Assembly (NCBI GenBank): GCA_017640605.1
Contig: JAEPQH010000016.1
Span: 23,582-87,581 of the forward strand
DNA length: 64,000 nt
Direction: 5' to 3'
Source: Balneolaceae bacterium
GTDB lineage: Bacteria; Bacteroidota; Rhodothermia; Balneolales; Balneolaceae
Positions 35,420 to 44,472 of this stretch are shown in pieces (the first letter of the stretch is position 1; every line of letters starts with the position of its first letter). The translations under genes and the position numbers were made by a program. The notes beneath the pieces are model-generated. The model was given only the letters and a program-made list of their open reading frames with translations, was not told the DNA's origin and did not search any database.

Positions 35420-37036
35420 ATGTCATTAGTAAAATCATTAAATGCAGGAGTAAGCGGACTTAACGCATTCCAGGCAAAGATGGACGTGATTGGTAACAAC
35501 ATCGCCAACGTTGATACTGCAGGTTTTAAATCCTCGTCAATTACGTTTGCCGAAATGATGAACCAGAATTTAGGCCGCGAAGGTGCCGGCGAATCTGCCC
35601 CTCAGCTTAGCAACCAGGTTGGTTTGGGTGTGCGTGTGTCGTCAATTACCCGAAATTTTGCTCAAGGTGCGATGCAAAATACCGGTGTTACTACCGATTT
35701 GGCATTATCCGGCGAAGGCTTTTTTGTAGTAAACTCGGGTGGTGAAAATTTACTTTCCCGTTCAGGAAATTTTGTATTCAATAGCGACGGTTTTTTAGTA
35801 AATCAAGCCGGTAATAATGTGATGGGTTACATCGCGGATCGATCCGGAAACATTATTGCAGGTGGAACACCGGAAAACGTGCGTATCGATTTTGAAAATC
35901 CACTTCCACCAAAACAAACTAATTTAGTAACGCTGGCTGGTAACTTAAACGCCAACACCAGTGAGAGTAAAGTGTTGCAAGCTCAAAGTGGATTCACTGC
36001 AAATGGATCTCCGGCAACAGGTGCTACTGCAATTAACGATTTATCGCAAACACTTACAGATTTAGCCGATGGCGATCAAATTGCCTTTGATATTTCACTC
36101 AACGACGGTACTGCAGCTACCGTAACTCACACCTTTACTACCGGCGATACATTAGATGATATGCTGGCTTCTTTCAACGCAGGCTTACCTGCAGGCGAAG
36201 GCGAAATGGTATTGGTTGATGGAGCTTTAACCTTCCGTTCTGCACAATTAGGTGATAGTCAGCTTGATATCACAAATACATCTATTACCGGAACTGGTGC
36301 CATTAACTTCCCGGGCTTTGGTGAATCTCAAGCAGGACAAACCAACAGCCAAACGATGAGTACCACCGTATTCGATAATCTTGGTCGTGCGCACTCATTG
36401 ATTCTAGAGTTTACACAAACCGCTAACAACGAGTGGCAGTATGATGCCAAATTCCTTGATGGCGAAACCATAAGTGCAGGCCAAACAGGAACTGTAACTT
36501 TTGATGAACTCGGACAATTGACCTCCGGCGATTTGCTATCCATGACTTTTGAGCCGGGCGGTGGAGCAGGAACTACCAGTTTCGAAGTTTCGCTTGGTGA
36601 TAAGAACACCGGTACCAGCTTTACACAATATTCCGGCCAAAACACTGCGAAAGTGACTTCACAGGATGGATATCGTTCCGGTTTATTGGTTGATGTTGCC
36701 ATCGACGGCGACGGACAAGTACAAGGAATTTATGATAACGGAAACAGTGCAGTACTTGCACAAATTGCTATTGCACAGGTTCAAAATCAGAATGGTTTGG
36801 AGATGATTGGCGGCGGATTATTCCGCGCAACTTCAGCTGCCGGTGAAACCTTTATCGACACCGCAGGGAATCTCGCAGGAACAAGTATTAACTCCGGAAG
36901 TTTAGAAGGTTCGAATGTTGATCTTGCTCGTGAGTTCACCAATATGATCACTTCACAGCGTGCATATCAGTCGAATGCTAGAGTAATTACAACTTCTGAC
37001 GAAATGTTGACAGAAGCGGTTAACTTGAAGAGATAA
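35420..37036 (+). CDS. flgE: Flagellar hook protein FlgE
   Basis: This 538-residue subunit of the hook, the universal joint, has the N-terminal axial motif DVIGNNIANVDTAGFKSSS and the C-terminal motif NVDLAREFTNMITSQRAYQS. Between them lie variable surface domains. A strong ribosome site (AGGAG) lies nine bases before the ATG. The 96-base gap from flgD holds no clear promoter. The operon ends at a GC-rich terminator just downstream. Confidence 0.97.
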   Translation: MSLVKSLNAGVSGLNAFQAKMDVIGNNIANVDTAGFKSSSITFAEMMNQNLGREGAGESAPQLSNQVGLGVRVSSITRNFAQGAMQNTGVTTDLALSGEGFFVVNSGGENLLSRSGNFVFNSDGFLVNQAGNNVMGYIADRSGNIIAGGTPENVRIDFENPLPPKQTNLVTLAGNLNANTSESKVLQAQSGFTANGSPATGATAINDLSQTLTDLADGDQIAFDISLNDGTAATVTHTFTTGDTLDDMLASFNAGLPAGEGEMVLVDGALTFRSAQLGDSQLDITNTSITGTGAINFPGFGESQAGQTNSQTMSTTVFDNLGRAHSLILEFTQTANNEWQYDAKFLDGETISAGQTGTVTFDELGQLTSGDLLSMTFEPGGGAGTTSFEVSLGDKNTGTSFTQYSGQNTAKVTSQDGYRSGLLVDVAIDGDGQVQGIYDNGNSAVLAQIAIAQVQNQNGLEMIGGGLFRATSAAGETFIDTAGNLAGTSINSGSLEGSNVDLAREFTNMITSQRAYQSNARVITTSDEMLTEAVNLKR

Positions 37037-37086
37037 TCTCCGATAAGTAATACAAGTTTTTAGTAGAACTTCATGGTAGGTTGGTT

Positions 37087-37130
37087 AAAGACCCCCGTTT
37101 AACGAAATGTTGATGGGGGTCTTTTCTTTT
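37087..37130 (+). terminator. Intrinsic terminator after flgE
   Basis: The 10-bp stem AAAGACCCCC / GGGGGTCTTT with an 18-base loop is followed by T-rich sequence. It closes the flgB-flgE operon. Confidence 0.9.
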
Positions 37131-37174
37131 GTTGAACAATCGATCAACTACGCTAAAGCTCCGTTGATTGAAAA

Positions 37175-37429
37175 CAATCGAACGGGGAAGAATTACGAAT
37201 AAGCGAGTGTAGAATTACGAGGTACGAATTGTTGTTGACTGCCTAGGTCTTTCATTTACATCTAGAAAACAAGTCTCTTTAAAATGAGTTTGTAAAATGA
37301 AACTAACTCGATTCTATATCAAAGAGTGCTTCTCCTTGCGAAGGAGAAGACATTCATGCACCGTAACTTAATGTGTAGGTGTAGATGAGGTCGAAGGAAC
37401 GGGCGAACAGTTGTACTTCAAACTTCGAA
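37175..37429. repeat. Intergenic repeat unit, first of two tandem copies
   Basis: This unit of about 255 bases starts with a block that holds GAATTACGAATAAGCGA and TACGAGGTACGAATT. Further in it holds the hairpin CTTCTCCTT-GCG-AAGGAGAAG (37329-37349) and GATGAGGTCGAAGGAAC. The same order recurs in the next 255 bases. The opening block is the reverse complement of motifs at 44-47 kb. Confidence 0.8.
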
Positions 37430-37690
37430 CAATCGAAAGGGGAAGAATTACGAATAAGCGAATGTAGATTTACGAGGTACGAATTGGAGGTTTTTGCTTA
37501 GATCATCATTTACATCCAGAAAAAAGTCACTTTATAAAAGATTTCCTGGAATTAAAATCTGTTCAATTCTCTTTCAACGAGTCCTTCTCCTTGCGAAGGA
37601 GAAGACAGATTTATCCACTGAAGTTCGTACTCGTACGAAGGTGGATGAGGTCGAAGGAACAATCGAACATTGAACAATTGAACATCGAAC
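37430..37690. repeat. Intergenic repeat unit, second tandem copy
   Basis: The same succession of blocks as in 37175-37429: opening block 37430-37485, hairpin 37584-37604 and GATGAGGTCGAAGGAAC near 37644. It ends in a GAAC/TCGAAC-rich low-complexity run. A further palindrome, TTCGTAC-TC-GTACGAA, is present here. No gene is visible. Confidence 0.8.
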
Positions 37691-37745
37691 TTCGAGCAAT
37701 CGAACTTTCAACATTCACCTCTCTAAAATTTTTATTCCAGGGCTC

Positions 37746-37772
37746 TTAAAACTCGCAAAATTCGGCCGATAA
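37746..37772 (+). promoter_or_regulatory. Candidate sigma-28 promoter of the motA-fliR operon
   Basis: TTAA (37746-37749), 15 bases, then a perfect GCCGATAA (37765-37772), 76 bases before motA. This is one of the two best matches in the window. Confidence 0.7.
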
Positions 37773-37803
37773 TCCTCGGAAGAACCCCACAAATCACTTT
37801 GGA

Positions 37804-37825
37804 ATCGGGTGGGCTAGTACCCGAT
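37804..37825 (+). promoter_or_regulatory. Hairpin in the motA leader
   Basis: The 7-bp arms ATCGGGT / ACCCGAT with an 8-base loop lie between the promoter and the motA start. There is no T-run. The role is unknown. Confidence 0.4.
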
Positions 37826-37848
37826 CAAAGTAAAAGACCGAGAATGAT

Positions 37849-38727
37849 ATGCTAGATAAATCGAGTATGATAGGCTTAACCCTTGGCATTGTTTTAGTGC
37901 TTGGGGCCATACTGCCAAAATCGAGTATTCTGATTTTTATTGATGTCCCTTCGTTCATTATTGTTGCCGGGGGACTGTTTGCATCCACTTTAGTGAGTTT
38001 CGATTTCGCTAAAATCAAACAAAGCTTCCAGTTTATGATGCAGCTGATGAAAGACGCCAACGTCGATCTCCGAACCGACATGGAATTAATCAGTTTGTTT
38101 GCGCGTCGTGTTCGCACCGGCGGGCTTTTGGTATTGGATGAAGATCTGAAACACTTGAAAGACGATTATCTGCGAAACGGGCTGCAACTAGCTGTGGATG
38201 GATTCAAAACCGAGAGTCTGAACAGCATTTTAACCGATGAAATTAATAGTGCCGAAGATCTTGGGTTCACTGCAATGGCGGTATTAAAGGCGATGAGTAA
38301 TTTTGCTCCGGCGTTTGGGATGATCGGGACCGTAATCGGGATGGTGCTGATGCTTCAAAACCTGTCGGATCCGGAAGCACTTGGAGCCGGAATCGCAGTA
38401 GCATTATTAACAACACTATACGGCAGTATGTTTTCGAATATGCTGTTTGCTCCATTAGCAGGTAAGGTTGAATATCTAGCCGAAAAAGATCTGAAAAGAA
38501 AGCGAATGTTTCGTGTGGGAGTGCTTTCTATGGTTGAAGGTGAAAACCCGAGAATCATGGAAAAAAAGATGCTGATTTATATCGAGCCGCACCAAAGAGC
38601 CGAGTATGTGAAACATCATGAAGGGCTTAAGATCATGAAAACGCGCGACGAGAAGTTATACAAGTTATGGAAAGAACAACAAGGTAAAGAATGGGAAAAC
38701 CTAAAGAAGATTCTGGAACCTGGTTAA
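37849..38727 (+). CDS. motA: Stator protein MotA
   Basis: This is a 292-residue inner-membrane ion-channel subunit. There are four hydrophobic segments; TM3 and TM4 contain the conserved proline regions (NFAPAFGMIGTVIGMVLML). The cytoplasmic loop carries RR and E residues for contact with FliG (FARRVRTGGLLVLDE). The C-terminal tail is longer than usual and overlaps motB by 37 bases. Whether the ion is H+ or Na+ cannot be settled by reading alone. Confidence 0.96.
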   Translation: MLDKSSMIGLTLGIVLVLGAILPKSSILIFIDVPSFIIVAGGLFASTLVSFDFAKIKQSFQFMMQLMKDANVDLRTDMELISLFARRVRTGGLLVLDEDLKHLKDDYLRNGLQLAVDGFKTESLNSILTDEINSAEDLGFTAMAVLKAMSNFAPAFGMIGTVIGMVLMLQNLSDPEALGAGIAVALLTTLYGSMFSNMLFAPLAGKVEYLAEKDLKRKRMFRVGVLSMVEGENPRIMEKKMLIYIEPHQRAEYVKHHEGLKIMKTRDEKLYKLWKEQQGKEWENLKKILEPG

Positions 38728-39440
38728 TGACCTATGGCGACCTGGTGACGCTTCTCCTGGTGTTCTTTGTACTGTTGTATACAATGACCCCCGGAGTTGA
38801 AGAGCAGGCGTTTAATAGCTTTATATCGTACTTCCAGCAGCACTCCGGTTTTTTTCCGGATAACAGCAGTTTAACCACCGATTTGCAAAACAATCCGAAT
38901 CCGGAGCAGGTGGACGAATTTTTAGAGGAGCAAATGGAGCGCTGGCAAGCAATGGCAGAGTTCGCTGAAAATGCGGCTCAAATGGAAGGCGTAGAAATAG
39001 AAGCAACCAAAGAAGGATTTCTGATCACCTTAGATGATTCTGTGGCCTTTAGAAGTGGTTCTTCCGATTTGTTGGATTCAGCAAAAGAAATATTGGATGA
39101 AGTGGCCAAATCGATTGATAACAATCGGTGGGAGGTGGAAGTGCAAGGCCATACCGATAATATCCCGATTAGTGGTGGAAATATTCATCAAACCAACTGG
39201 CACCTGGGAGCAGCTCGATCTGTTTCTGTACTGCAGTATTTGCAAAGTTTGGCAAACTTAAATCCACAAGATTTTAAAGCAACCAGTTATGGCGAATACC
39301 GGCCGGTTGCGGAAAACACAACTCCGGAGGGTAGAAGGAAAAACCGCCGAGTAGAAATTTACCTAAAGGATAAGAAAATCAAATCTACGGCCGATAATAT
39401 GGATGTTGTTACTATTGAAACATCGTTGACGGAGCAATAA
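38691..39440 (+). CDS. motB: Stator protein MotB
   Basis: This 249-residue protein has a single TM carrying the ion-binding aspartate in MTYGDLVTLLLVFFVLLY. A C-terminal OmpA-like domain anchors the stator to peptidoglycan (VQGHTDNIPISGGN, then LGAARSVSVLQYL). The start lies inside motA (37-base overlap), so the two are translationally coupled. It is shorter in the periplasmic linker than many MotB proteins. Confidence 0.96.
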   Translation: MGKPKEDSGTWLMTYGDLVTLLLVFFVLLYTMTPGVEEQAFNSFISYFQQHSGFFPDNSSLTTDLQNNPNPEQVDEFLEEQMERWQAMAEFAENAAQMEGVEIEATKEGFLITLDDSVAFRSGSSDLLDSAKEILDEVAKSIDNNRWEVEVQGHTDNIPISGGNIHQTNWHLGAARSVSVLQYLQSLANLNPQDFKATSYGEYRPVAENTTPEGRRKNRRVEIYLKDKKIKSTADNMDVVTIETSLTEQ

Positions 39441-39452
39441 GAGAGGATTGAA

Positions 39453-39947
39453 ATGGCAGAAAACAAAAAAAATACAAAAGACAAAAAAGGCGATTCCAAA
39501 TCGAAAGGAGCTCCCAATAAACTGGTAGCTATTGGAAAAATTTTCCTGCTTGTACTAATTCTTGCAGGTCAGGCGTACCTCGCCTACGTAATCGTGGACT
39601 CCTACTATCCAAGTTTATACGCTAAAATGAACGAGGAAGAACCACCGGAAATGGGCACATACATGATGGAGCAGTTGGTAGTAAATCCCGCAAATACCAA
39701 CGGGCGGCGCTATTTAATGGTAGAAATCAGCCTTGAAATGCATTTAGAGCACATTCCATTAATGGAAACGAATAACCCGAAGGTAAAACAAGACCTTATA
39801 GAAGCATTTTCCTCACGAACGGTAAGTGAACTCACTACGGCAGAAGAGCGTGAAGTATTACGGCAGGAAGTAACCGACATAATTAATTCTTCGATTGGGG
39901 AGACTTCGGTACAAAACTTGTATTTCACGAAGTATGTATTGCAATGA
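39453..39947 (+). CDS. fliL: Flagellar basal-body associated protein FliL
   Basis: This 164-residue protein has a Lys-rich cytoplasmic start, a single TM (about 27-49) and a periplasmic FliL domain (MEQLVVNPANTNGRRYLMVEISLEM, residues about 67-91). FliL rings surround the stators and support torque. It lies between motB and fliM, a common arrangement. Confidence 0.93.
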   Translation: MAENKKNTKDKKGDSKSKGAPNKLVAIGKIFLLVLILAGQAYLAYVIVDSYYPSLYAKMNEEEPPEMGTYMMEQLVVNPANTNGRRYLMVEISLEMHLEHIPLMETNNPKVKQDLIEAFSSRTVSELTTAEEREVLRQEVTDIINSSIGETSVQNLYFTKYVLQ

Positions 39948-39971
39948 GTTTAATCAAATACCGTAAGTACA

Positions 39972-40907
39972 ATGGGCTCCCAAACCCCCAACAAAAAAAA
40001 GGGCAAGGTTAAGTTTGTAGTTCCCTACGACTTCCGCCGCCCAAAGCTGTTTAGTAAAGAGATCATGCGCACAATTGGGCAGATCCACGATACTATTGCG
40101 CGTGGGTTGGGACGTATTTACAGTACATCGCTTAATTATAAAGTGGATGTTTCGCTCAACAGAATTGAGCAATTTTCTTCGGATGATTTCACTAAAGATT
40201 TACCGAGTCCGGCAGTAATCTACATTTTACAAGGTAAGCTGCTAGGTGGCGAAATCATCATTTCTATGCCGCCTGAGTTTTGTATCCACATTATCGAGCG
40301 CCAAAGTGGAGGTCCCGGTATTGATTTATCACACAAACGGGTACTTACCACCATCGAAGAAAAAATAATTTCACGCATTATGAAAAGCGTGATTGAAGAA
40401 ATCCGGGTTGCGTGGGAACCGTATATGCGATTCAATATCGAATCCACTTCGTACGAGAATAAACCGGATAATTTACACTTTGCCTCCGTTGATCCAACCT
40501 TATCGGCCAAAATTTTGGTAGATCTGGGTAGCGAAAAAGTAGAAGTGAGTGTAGCATACTCTTATTCGTTTTTAAAGCGAGCGCTGAACGATTCCATCAT
40601 CAAAAAAGACAGAGGATCGAACGTCCAACGTCTGAATAATGAGGCAGCCCTTGATTATCGCCGCACATTGAAAAAAGCTCCGGTAAAAATTCAGCCACTA
40701 CTCGGTACAACGGTGCTCTCGTTGGATGACATCCTAAGCCTAAAAGAAGGTGACACCATCCCTTTAAAACAGAAAGCAGATGAGCCGTTGGAAATAAAAG
40801 TGAACGGAGTTACTAAAATGAATGGCTACCCGGGACTAAAACAAGGGCGCAAGGCCATTAAAGTGTTTGAGATTATTGAAGAAATTAATGAACAGGAATT
40901 GGTATAA
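39972..40907 (+). CDS. fliM: Motor switch protein FliM without the usual CheY-docking N-terminus
   Basis: This 311-residue C-ring protein has a middle domain with the FliM pattern (YDFRRPKLFSKEIMRTIGQIH, HIIERQSGGPG) and a C-terminal SpoA domain (VLSLDDILSLKEGDTIPL). FliM normally begins with an EIDALL-type peptide that binds CheY-P. Here the N-terminus is MGSQTPNKKKGKVKFVVPY and goes straight into the core. An in-frame stop lies six codons upstream, so a longer start is excluded. CheY must dock elsewhere or by another peptide. Confidence 0.95.
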   Translation: MGSQTPNKKKGKVKFVVPYDFRRPKLFSKEIMRTIGQIHDTIARGLGRIYSTSLNYKVDVSLNRIEQFSSDDFTKDLPSPAVIYILQGKLLGGEIIISMPPEFCIHIIERQSGGPGIDLSHKRVLTTIEEKIISRIMKSVIEEIRVAWEPYMRFNIESTSYENKPDNLHFASVDPTLSAKILVDLGSEKVEVSVAYSYSFLKRALNDSIIKKDRGSNVQRLNNEAALDYRRTLKKAPVKIQPLLGTTVLSLDDILSLKEGDTIPLKQKADEPLEIKVNGVTKMNGYPGLKQGRKAIKVFEIIEEINEQELV

Positions 40908-40909
40908 CT

Positions 40910-41833
40910 ATGGAAAATTATAAAGATCAAATTACCCGATACCTTCCCAAAATAGAAGAATTCCTTACTTCGGTACTCCTGGAAGAAACCAATGTGACGC
41001 TTACCGACACCGGTATGATTGACACCGAATCGGGATATCAGGCGCTGGGTAATGAAGATATCTATTTGGTGGCCTACGATACCGTAAGCGAGCAGGATAT
41101 TATCGCCATTCTCGACAAAGAATGGTTTGGATTGTTGAGTAGCATCATGCTTGGCATCGAGGAAAAGACATTCAATGACAAGACCATTGATCTGTTAAAT
41201 AAATTCTCGAAAGAGCTCCGAAATACCTTCAAAGAAGTGCTGGTTGAAGACGGCATTGAATTCGACTTGGAAGGTATCAAGCCTATGGAACACTCTCAAT
41301 TGTTTGAGCAACTCCATCATACCGAATATTTACATGCAAAACTGGAAGTAGAAGGTTTAGCAGATGAAAATGTACACGCCGGAATTCTAATCGGTAATCC
41401 TGAGGCTAAAATTGTAGTTGAAGAGCCCGTTGAAGAAAGTGTTGAGCCGGAAGACGGGTTCAAAGAACTGAAAGAAGAAGCCGGTTTCGAACAAGAAGAA
41501 GAGATTTCCGGAAGCTACATTGAATTTGAAGATTTTGATGACGATGCACCTCTGGATATCATCGGCGAAGATGGTAAAAGCATGGACATGCTTCGAGATG
41601 TGGAAATGGAAGTTTCAGTTGAACTGGGCCGCATCGAATTACCACTCGGCAGAGTGCTGCAATTGGCAAAAGGATCGGTTATTGAGTTGGATAAACTAGC
41701 CGGTGAACCGGTAGATATTATGGTGAATGGGCAAAAAATTGCTCAAGGTGAAGTAGTGGTAATCGACGAACATTTTGGCGTTCGAATTTCCAACCTGATT
41801 ACAACACGGCAACATTTAGTAAAAATGAACTAA
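40910..41833 (+). CDS. fliN: FliN/FliY-like switch protein with N-terminal CheC-like domain
   Basis: This 307-residue protein ends in a typical FliN SpoA domain (about 225-300; MEVSVELGRIELPLGRVLQL, then GEPVDIMVNGQKIAQGEVVV). In front are about 160 residues resembling the CheC/CheX fold and an acidic linker, the layout of FliY. The phosphatase signature E-x2-N is not seen; the equivalent helix reads NKFSKELRNTFKEVL. It therefore looks like a FliY whose phosphatase centre has been lost. It starts two bases after fliM and overlaps fliO by one. Confidence 0.9.
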   Translation: MENYKDQITRYLPKIEEFLTSVLLEETNVTLTDTGMIDTESGYQALGNEDIYLVAYDTVSEQDIIAILDKEWFGLLSSIMLGIEEKTFNDKTIDLLNKFSKELRNTFKEVLVEDGIEFDLEGIKPMEHSQLFEQLHHTEYLHAKLEVEGLADENVHAGILIGNPEAKIVVEEPVEESVEPEDGFKELKEEAGFEQEEEISGSYIEFEDFDDDAPLDIIGEDGKSMDMLRDVEMEVSVELGRIELPLGRVLQLAKGSVIELDKLAGEPVDIMVNGQKIAQGEVVVIDEHFGVRISNLITTRQHLVKMN

Positions 41834-42441
41834 TGAATATTGCCAGCCTGCTCAACCAATCCAACAAGGATCCAAAAACAATTCTGCGCATAGTAATTTC
41901 AGTGAGTGTGGGTTTACTGGTTCTGTGGATTTTTCTGGTATCGAAAATGGATTTGCCGACACAAAAAAATACGGTGTTAGTGTCGGCACAGGATTCGGTG
42001 CAGCAACAAACCACAAGTATTAAAAGCGCATTATTAAACGATAGTAATCAAGAGGTTCGCAGAGAGTCAACGACCAAGCAGGTGCAGGATTCGGAAGTAG
42101 CAGAGAGCGAACAACCGGCGATGTTTCAAAATGCATTTACCACTTTTTTAGTGATGATTATGCTACTGGGCGGATTATGGGCCTGGAGTAGCAAAAAGAA
42201 GAAAAAAACGGATGTCAAAGAATCCGACATCAACGAATTATCGCAGCACATTATCGGGCAAGGAGTGCAGATGAAAGTGCTGGAAATTAATGAAGAGATT
42301 TGGGTAGTAGGTGTATCAGCCAATGCAATTAATCTGCTGCATCGCTACCCTAAAAACGAGTGGAAATCGAAGCCGGCCAAACAAGAGGAAGAGCTGTCGG
42401 AAAGTGATTTCAACTCAATTTATAAAATGCTAGGCAACTAA
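41833..42441 (+). CDS. fliO: Export gate assembly protein FliO
   Basis: This 202-residue protein has two hydrophobic segments (about 15-38 and 97-117). The cytoplasmic C-terminal domain has the FliO pattern (QHIIGQGVQMKVLEINEEIWVVGVS in residues 136-160). FliO helps assemble FliP. Many FliO proteins have only one TM; the first segment here may be a signal anchor. The start overlaps the fliN stop (TAATG). Confidence 0.88.
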   Translation: MNIASLLNQSNKDPKTILRIVISVSVGLLVLWIFLVSKMDLPTQKNTVLVSAQDSVQQQTTSIKSALLNDSNQEVRRESTTKQVQDSEVAESEQPAMFQNAFTTFLVMIMLLGGLWAWSSKKKKKTDVKESDINELSQHIIGQGVQMKVLEINEEIWVVGVSANAINLLHRYPKNEWKSKPAKQEEELSESDFNSIYKMLGN

Positions 42442-42461
42442 CTAGTTAACTAACTATTACC

Positions 42462-43244
42462 ATGTTACGGGTTATCAACTATACTCGCAGGTTGGGCAAG
42501 CCAACACTGCTACTACTTATTCTATGTTCGTTTTTGATGCTTCCGACTCAGGTTGAAGCTCAAACATCGATACCGCAAATCGACCTTTCTATTGGAGGCG
42601 GTGGCTCTGAAGACGATGATTTTTCTTCTGCCATTCAAGCATTGGTGATCATTACCGTACTTTCTTTCGGGGCGGCATTTATCACCATGATGACCAGCTT
42701 TACGCGGATTATAATCGTATTTTTCTTTCTGCGGATGGGATTAGGTACGCAGCAATCGCCCCCCAATCAGGTGCTGATCGGCTTAGCGCTTTTTCTAACC
42801 ATTTTTATCATGAAGCCAACTTTTGATAAAATAAATCAGGAAGCCATTCAGCCATATACCAACGATCAGATGACGCAGATGGAGGCGTTGGCCGCTGCTG
42901 CAGTTCCACTAAAGCAATTCATGATTCGCCAAACTTCCGATGACGATCTGCTGTACTTCATGGATATGGCAGGTATCGAAACCATCGGTTCTGCAGAAAC
43001 TTTACCACTTTATGTAGCCGTTCCGGCCTTCGTGCTAAGCGAACTGCGAATCGCCTTTCAAATCGGTTTTATGATTTATATCCCGTTTATGGTGATTGAT
43101 CTCGTAGTTGCTTCCATCTTACTCGCAATGGGGATCATGTTCTTGCCACCTGTGATGGTTTCGCTACCCTTTAAAATTCTGGTATTTGTACTTACCGATG
43201 GTTGGTACTTACTGGTTTCATCTTTAGTAGAAAGTTTTAGGTAA
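42462..43244 (+). CDS. fliP: Export gate protein FliP
   Basis: This 260-residue core subunit of the FliPQR channel has a cleavable signal peptide (to about EAQ, residue 34). The conserved LGTQQSPPNQVLIGLALFLT and FVLSELRIAFQIGFMIYIPF follow, then the final TM pair. It is part of fliOPQR in the classic order. Confidence 0.97.
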   Translation: MLRVINYTRRLGKPTLLLLILCSFLMLPTQVEAQTSIPQIDLSIGGGGSEDDDFSSAIQALVIITVLSFGAAFITMMTSFTRIIIVFFFLRMGLGTQQSPPNQVLIGLALFLTIFIMKPTFDKINQEAIQPYTNDQMTQMEALAAAAVPLKQFMIRQTSDDDLLYFMDMAGIETIGSAETLPLYVAVPAFVLSELRIAFQIGFMIYIPFMVIDLVVASILLAMGIMFLPPVMVSLPFKILVFVLTDGWYLLVSSLVESFR

Positions 43245-43249
43245 TTATT

Positions 43250-43519
43250 ATGAATATCGATACCGCATTATTTTGGGTTCAAGAAATGTTAACAGCCGTT
43301 GTAGTACTATGTGCACCGGTGATGATCGCCGCTGTTTCGGTGGGCTTAGGCATTGCCATTTTTCAGGCTGCAACTTCTATTCAGGAGATGACACTAACCT
43401 ACGTGCCTAAAATGGTTGCGGTGGTGGCGGTGCTCTTCTTTATGTTCGGGTTTATGCTACAGTTTGCCATCGACTTTACCACACGCGCTTTCGAGTTTAT
43501 TCCTCAAGTCGCTCTTTGA
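43250..43519 (+). CDS. fliQ: Export gate protein FliQ
   Basis: This 89-residue protein has two transmembrane hairpins, with VSVGLGIAIFQAATSIQEMT between them, which is diagnostic of FliQ. Five bases separate it from fliP. It packs around FliP-FliR in the export channel. Confidence 0.97.
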   Translation: MNIDTALFWVQEMLTAVVVLCAPVMIAAVSVGLGIAIFQAATSIQEMTLTYVPKMVAVVAVLFFMFGFMLQFAIDFTTRAFEFIPQVAL

Positions 43520-43532
43520 TCGCAGATAACCC

Positions 43533-44330
43533 ATGGGAGCTGATTCACTTACCATAGATGCGATATTATCGATCTTTCTCATTTTCGTGAGGGTAGGCGG
43601 AGTGATAATGACGGCGCCATTTTTCAATAACAGTGCGTTTCCACGTCAGGTTCGGTTGTATTTCGCGATGGTAACCACCATCGTTTTGTTTTATGTGATT
43701 CCAGGAGAACAAGCTTTTGTTAGCGCAAGTGATGGCACCTTAGCAGTGTTTATAGCCATCGCCGCCGAAGCGCTGGTTGGAATAGCCATGGGAATGGTAG
43801 GGCAGTTGGTATTTGCCGGATTTGAAATGGCCGGTACGTTGATCAGTTACAACACCGGTTTATCTTTTGCCGTGATGGTAGACAGTTCTTCGGAGCGGCA
43901 GAACTCTATTGTTGCCAATATTTTGGGGATGATTGCAGTGATTGTTTTTTTAACCATTGGCGGTGATAAAATTTATATAACTGCTTTAGCGCGAAGCTAC
44001 GAAGTCGTGCCCGCCGTCGATCATAATGTGCACCTGGCAGGACCTTATATGCTAGATATTGCCAAATATTTATTTGTGGTGGGTGTGCAGCTAACTTCGC
44101 CATTTATGATGGCCATTTTTTTAATTGATGTGTGTATCGCAATTTTTGCCCGCATCATGCCCCAGGCCAATCTGATGTTTATTTCGTTGCCTATAAAAAT
44201 GGGAGTGGGAATTGCCATGTTCATGCTGGTGCTCCCATACTTGCCAACCGCATTCGACATCATTTTTCAGAAACTGTTTTTCTTTTTGGAAGGTATTCTT
44301 GGTGAAATCATGCCCGGTCCGGTGAATTAG
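43533..44330 (+). CDS. fliR: Export gate protein FliR
   Basis: This 265-residue polytopic membrane protein has a FliR core including FVRVGGVIMTAPFFNN and the central NTGLSFAVMVDSSSERQNS. It completes the FliPQR pore and contacts FlhB, whose gene lies in the minus-strand operon at 53043-54119. It is the last gene of the operon. Its stop is followed at once by a short tandem repeat and then the repeat-rich region. Confidence 0.96.
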   Translation: MGADSLTIDAILSIFLIFVRVGGVIMTAPFFNNSAFPRQVRLYFAMVTTIVLFYVIPGEQAFVSASDGTLAVFIAIAAEALVGIAMGMVGQLVFAGFEMAGTLISYNTGLSFAVMVDSSSERQNSIVANILGMIAVIVFLTIGGDKIYITALARSYEVVPAVDHNVHLAGPYMLDIAKYLFVVGVQLTSPFMMAIFLIDVCIAIFARIMPQANLMFISLPIKMGVGIAMFMLVLPYLPTAFDIIFQKLFFFLEGILGEIMPGPVN

Positions 44331-44334
44331 GATA

Positions 44335-44376
44335 TGATTTGGTGATGAGTGATTTGGTGATGAGTGATTTGGTGAT
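44335..44376 (+). repeat. 15-base tandem repeat directly after fliR
   Basis: The unit TGATTTGGTGATGAG occurs at 44335-44349 and 44350-44364, with a partial third copy to 44376. It begins five bases after the fliR stop. Confidence 0.9.
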
Positions 44377-44472
44377 ATGGTGATGATGGGAGGTGTTTTT
44401 GATTTTAGAAGCTCCTTTATCGAAGAAAACAGCGGAAAATTTTTTTAGCCATCAAAACTGTGCGATGTATTT

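Noticed and set aside
37175..37690. CRISPR array suggested by regularly spaced repeats
   Set aside because: There are only two units of about 255 bases, without short identical repeats and unique spacers, and no cas genes.
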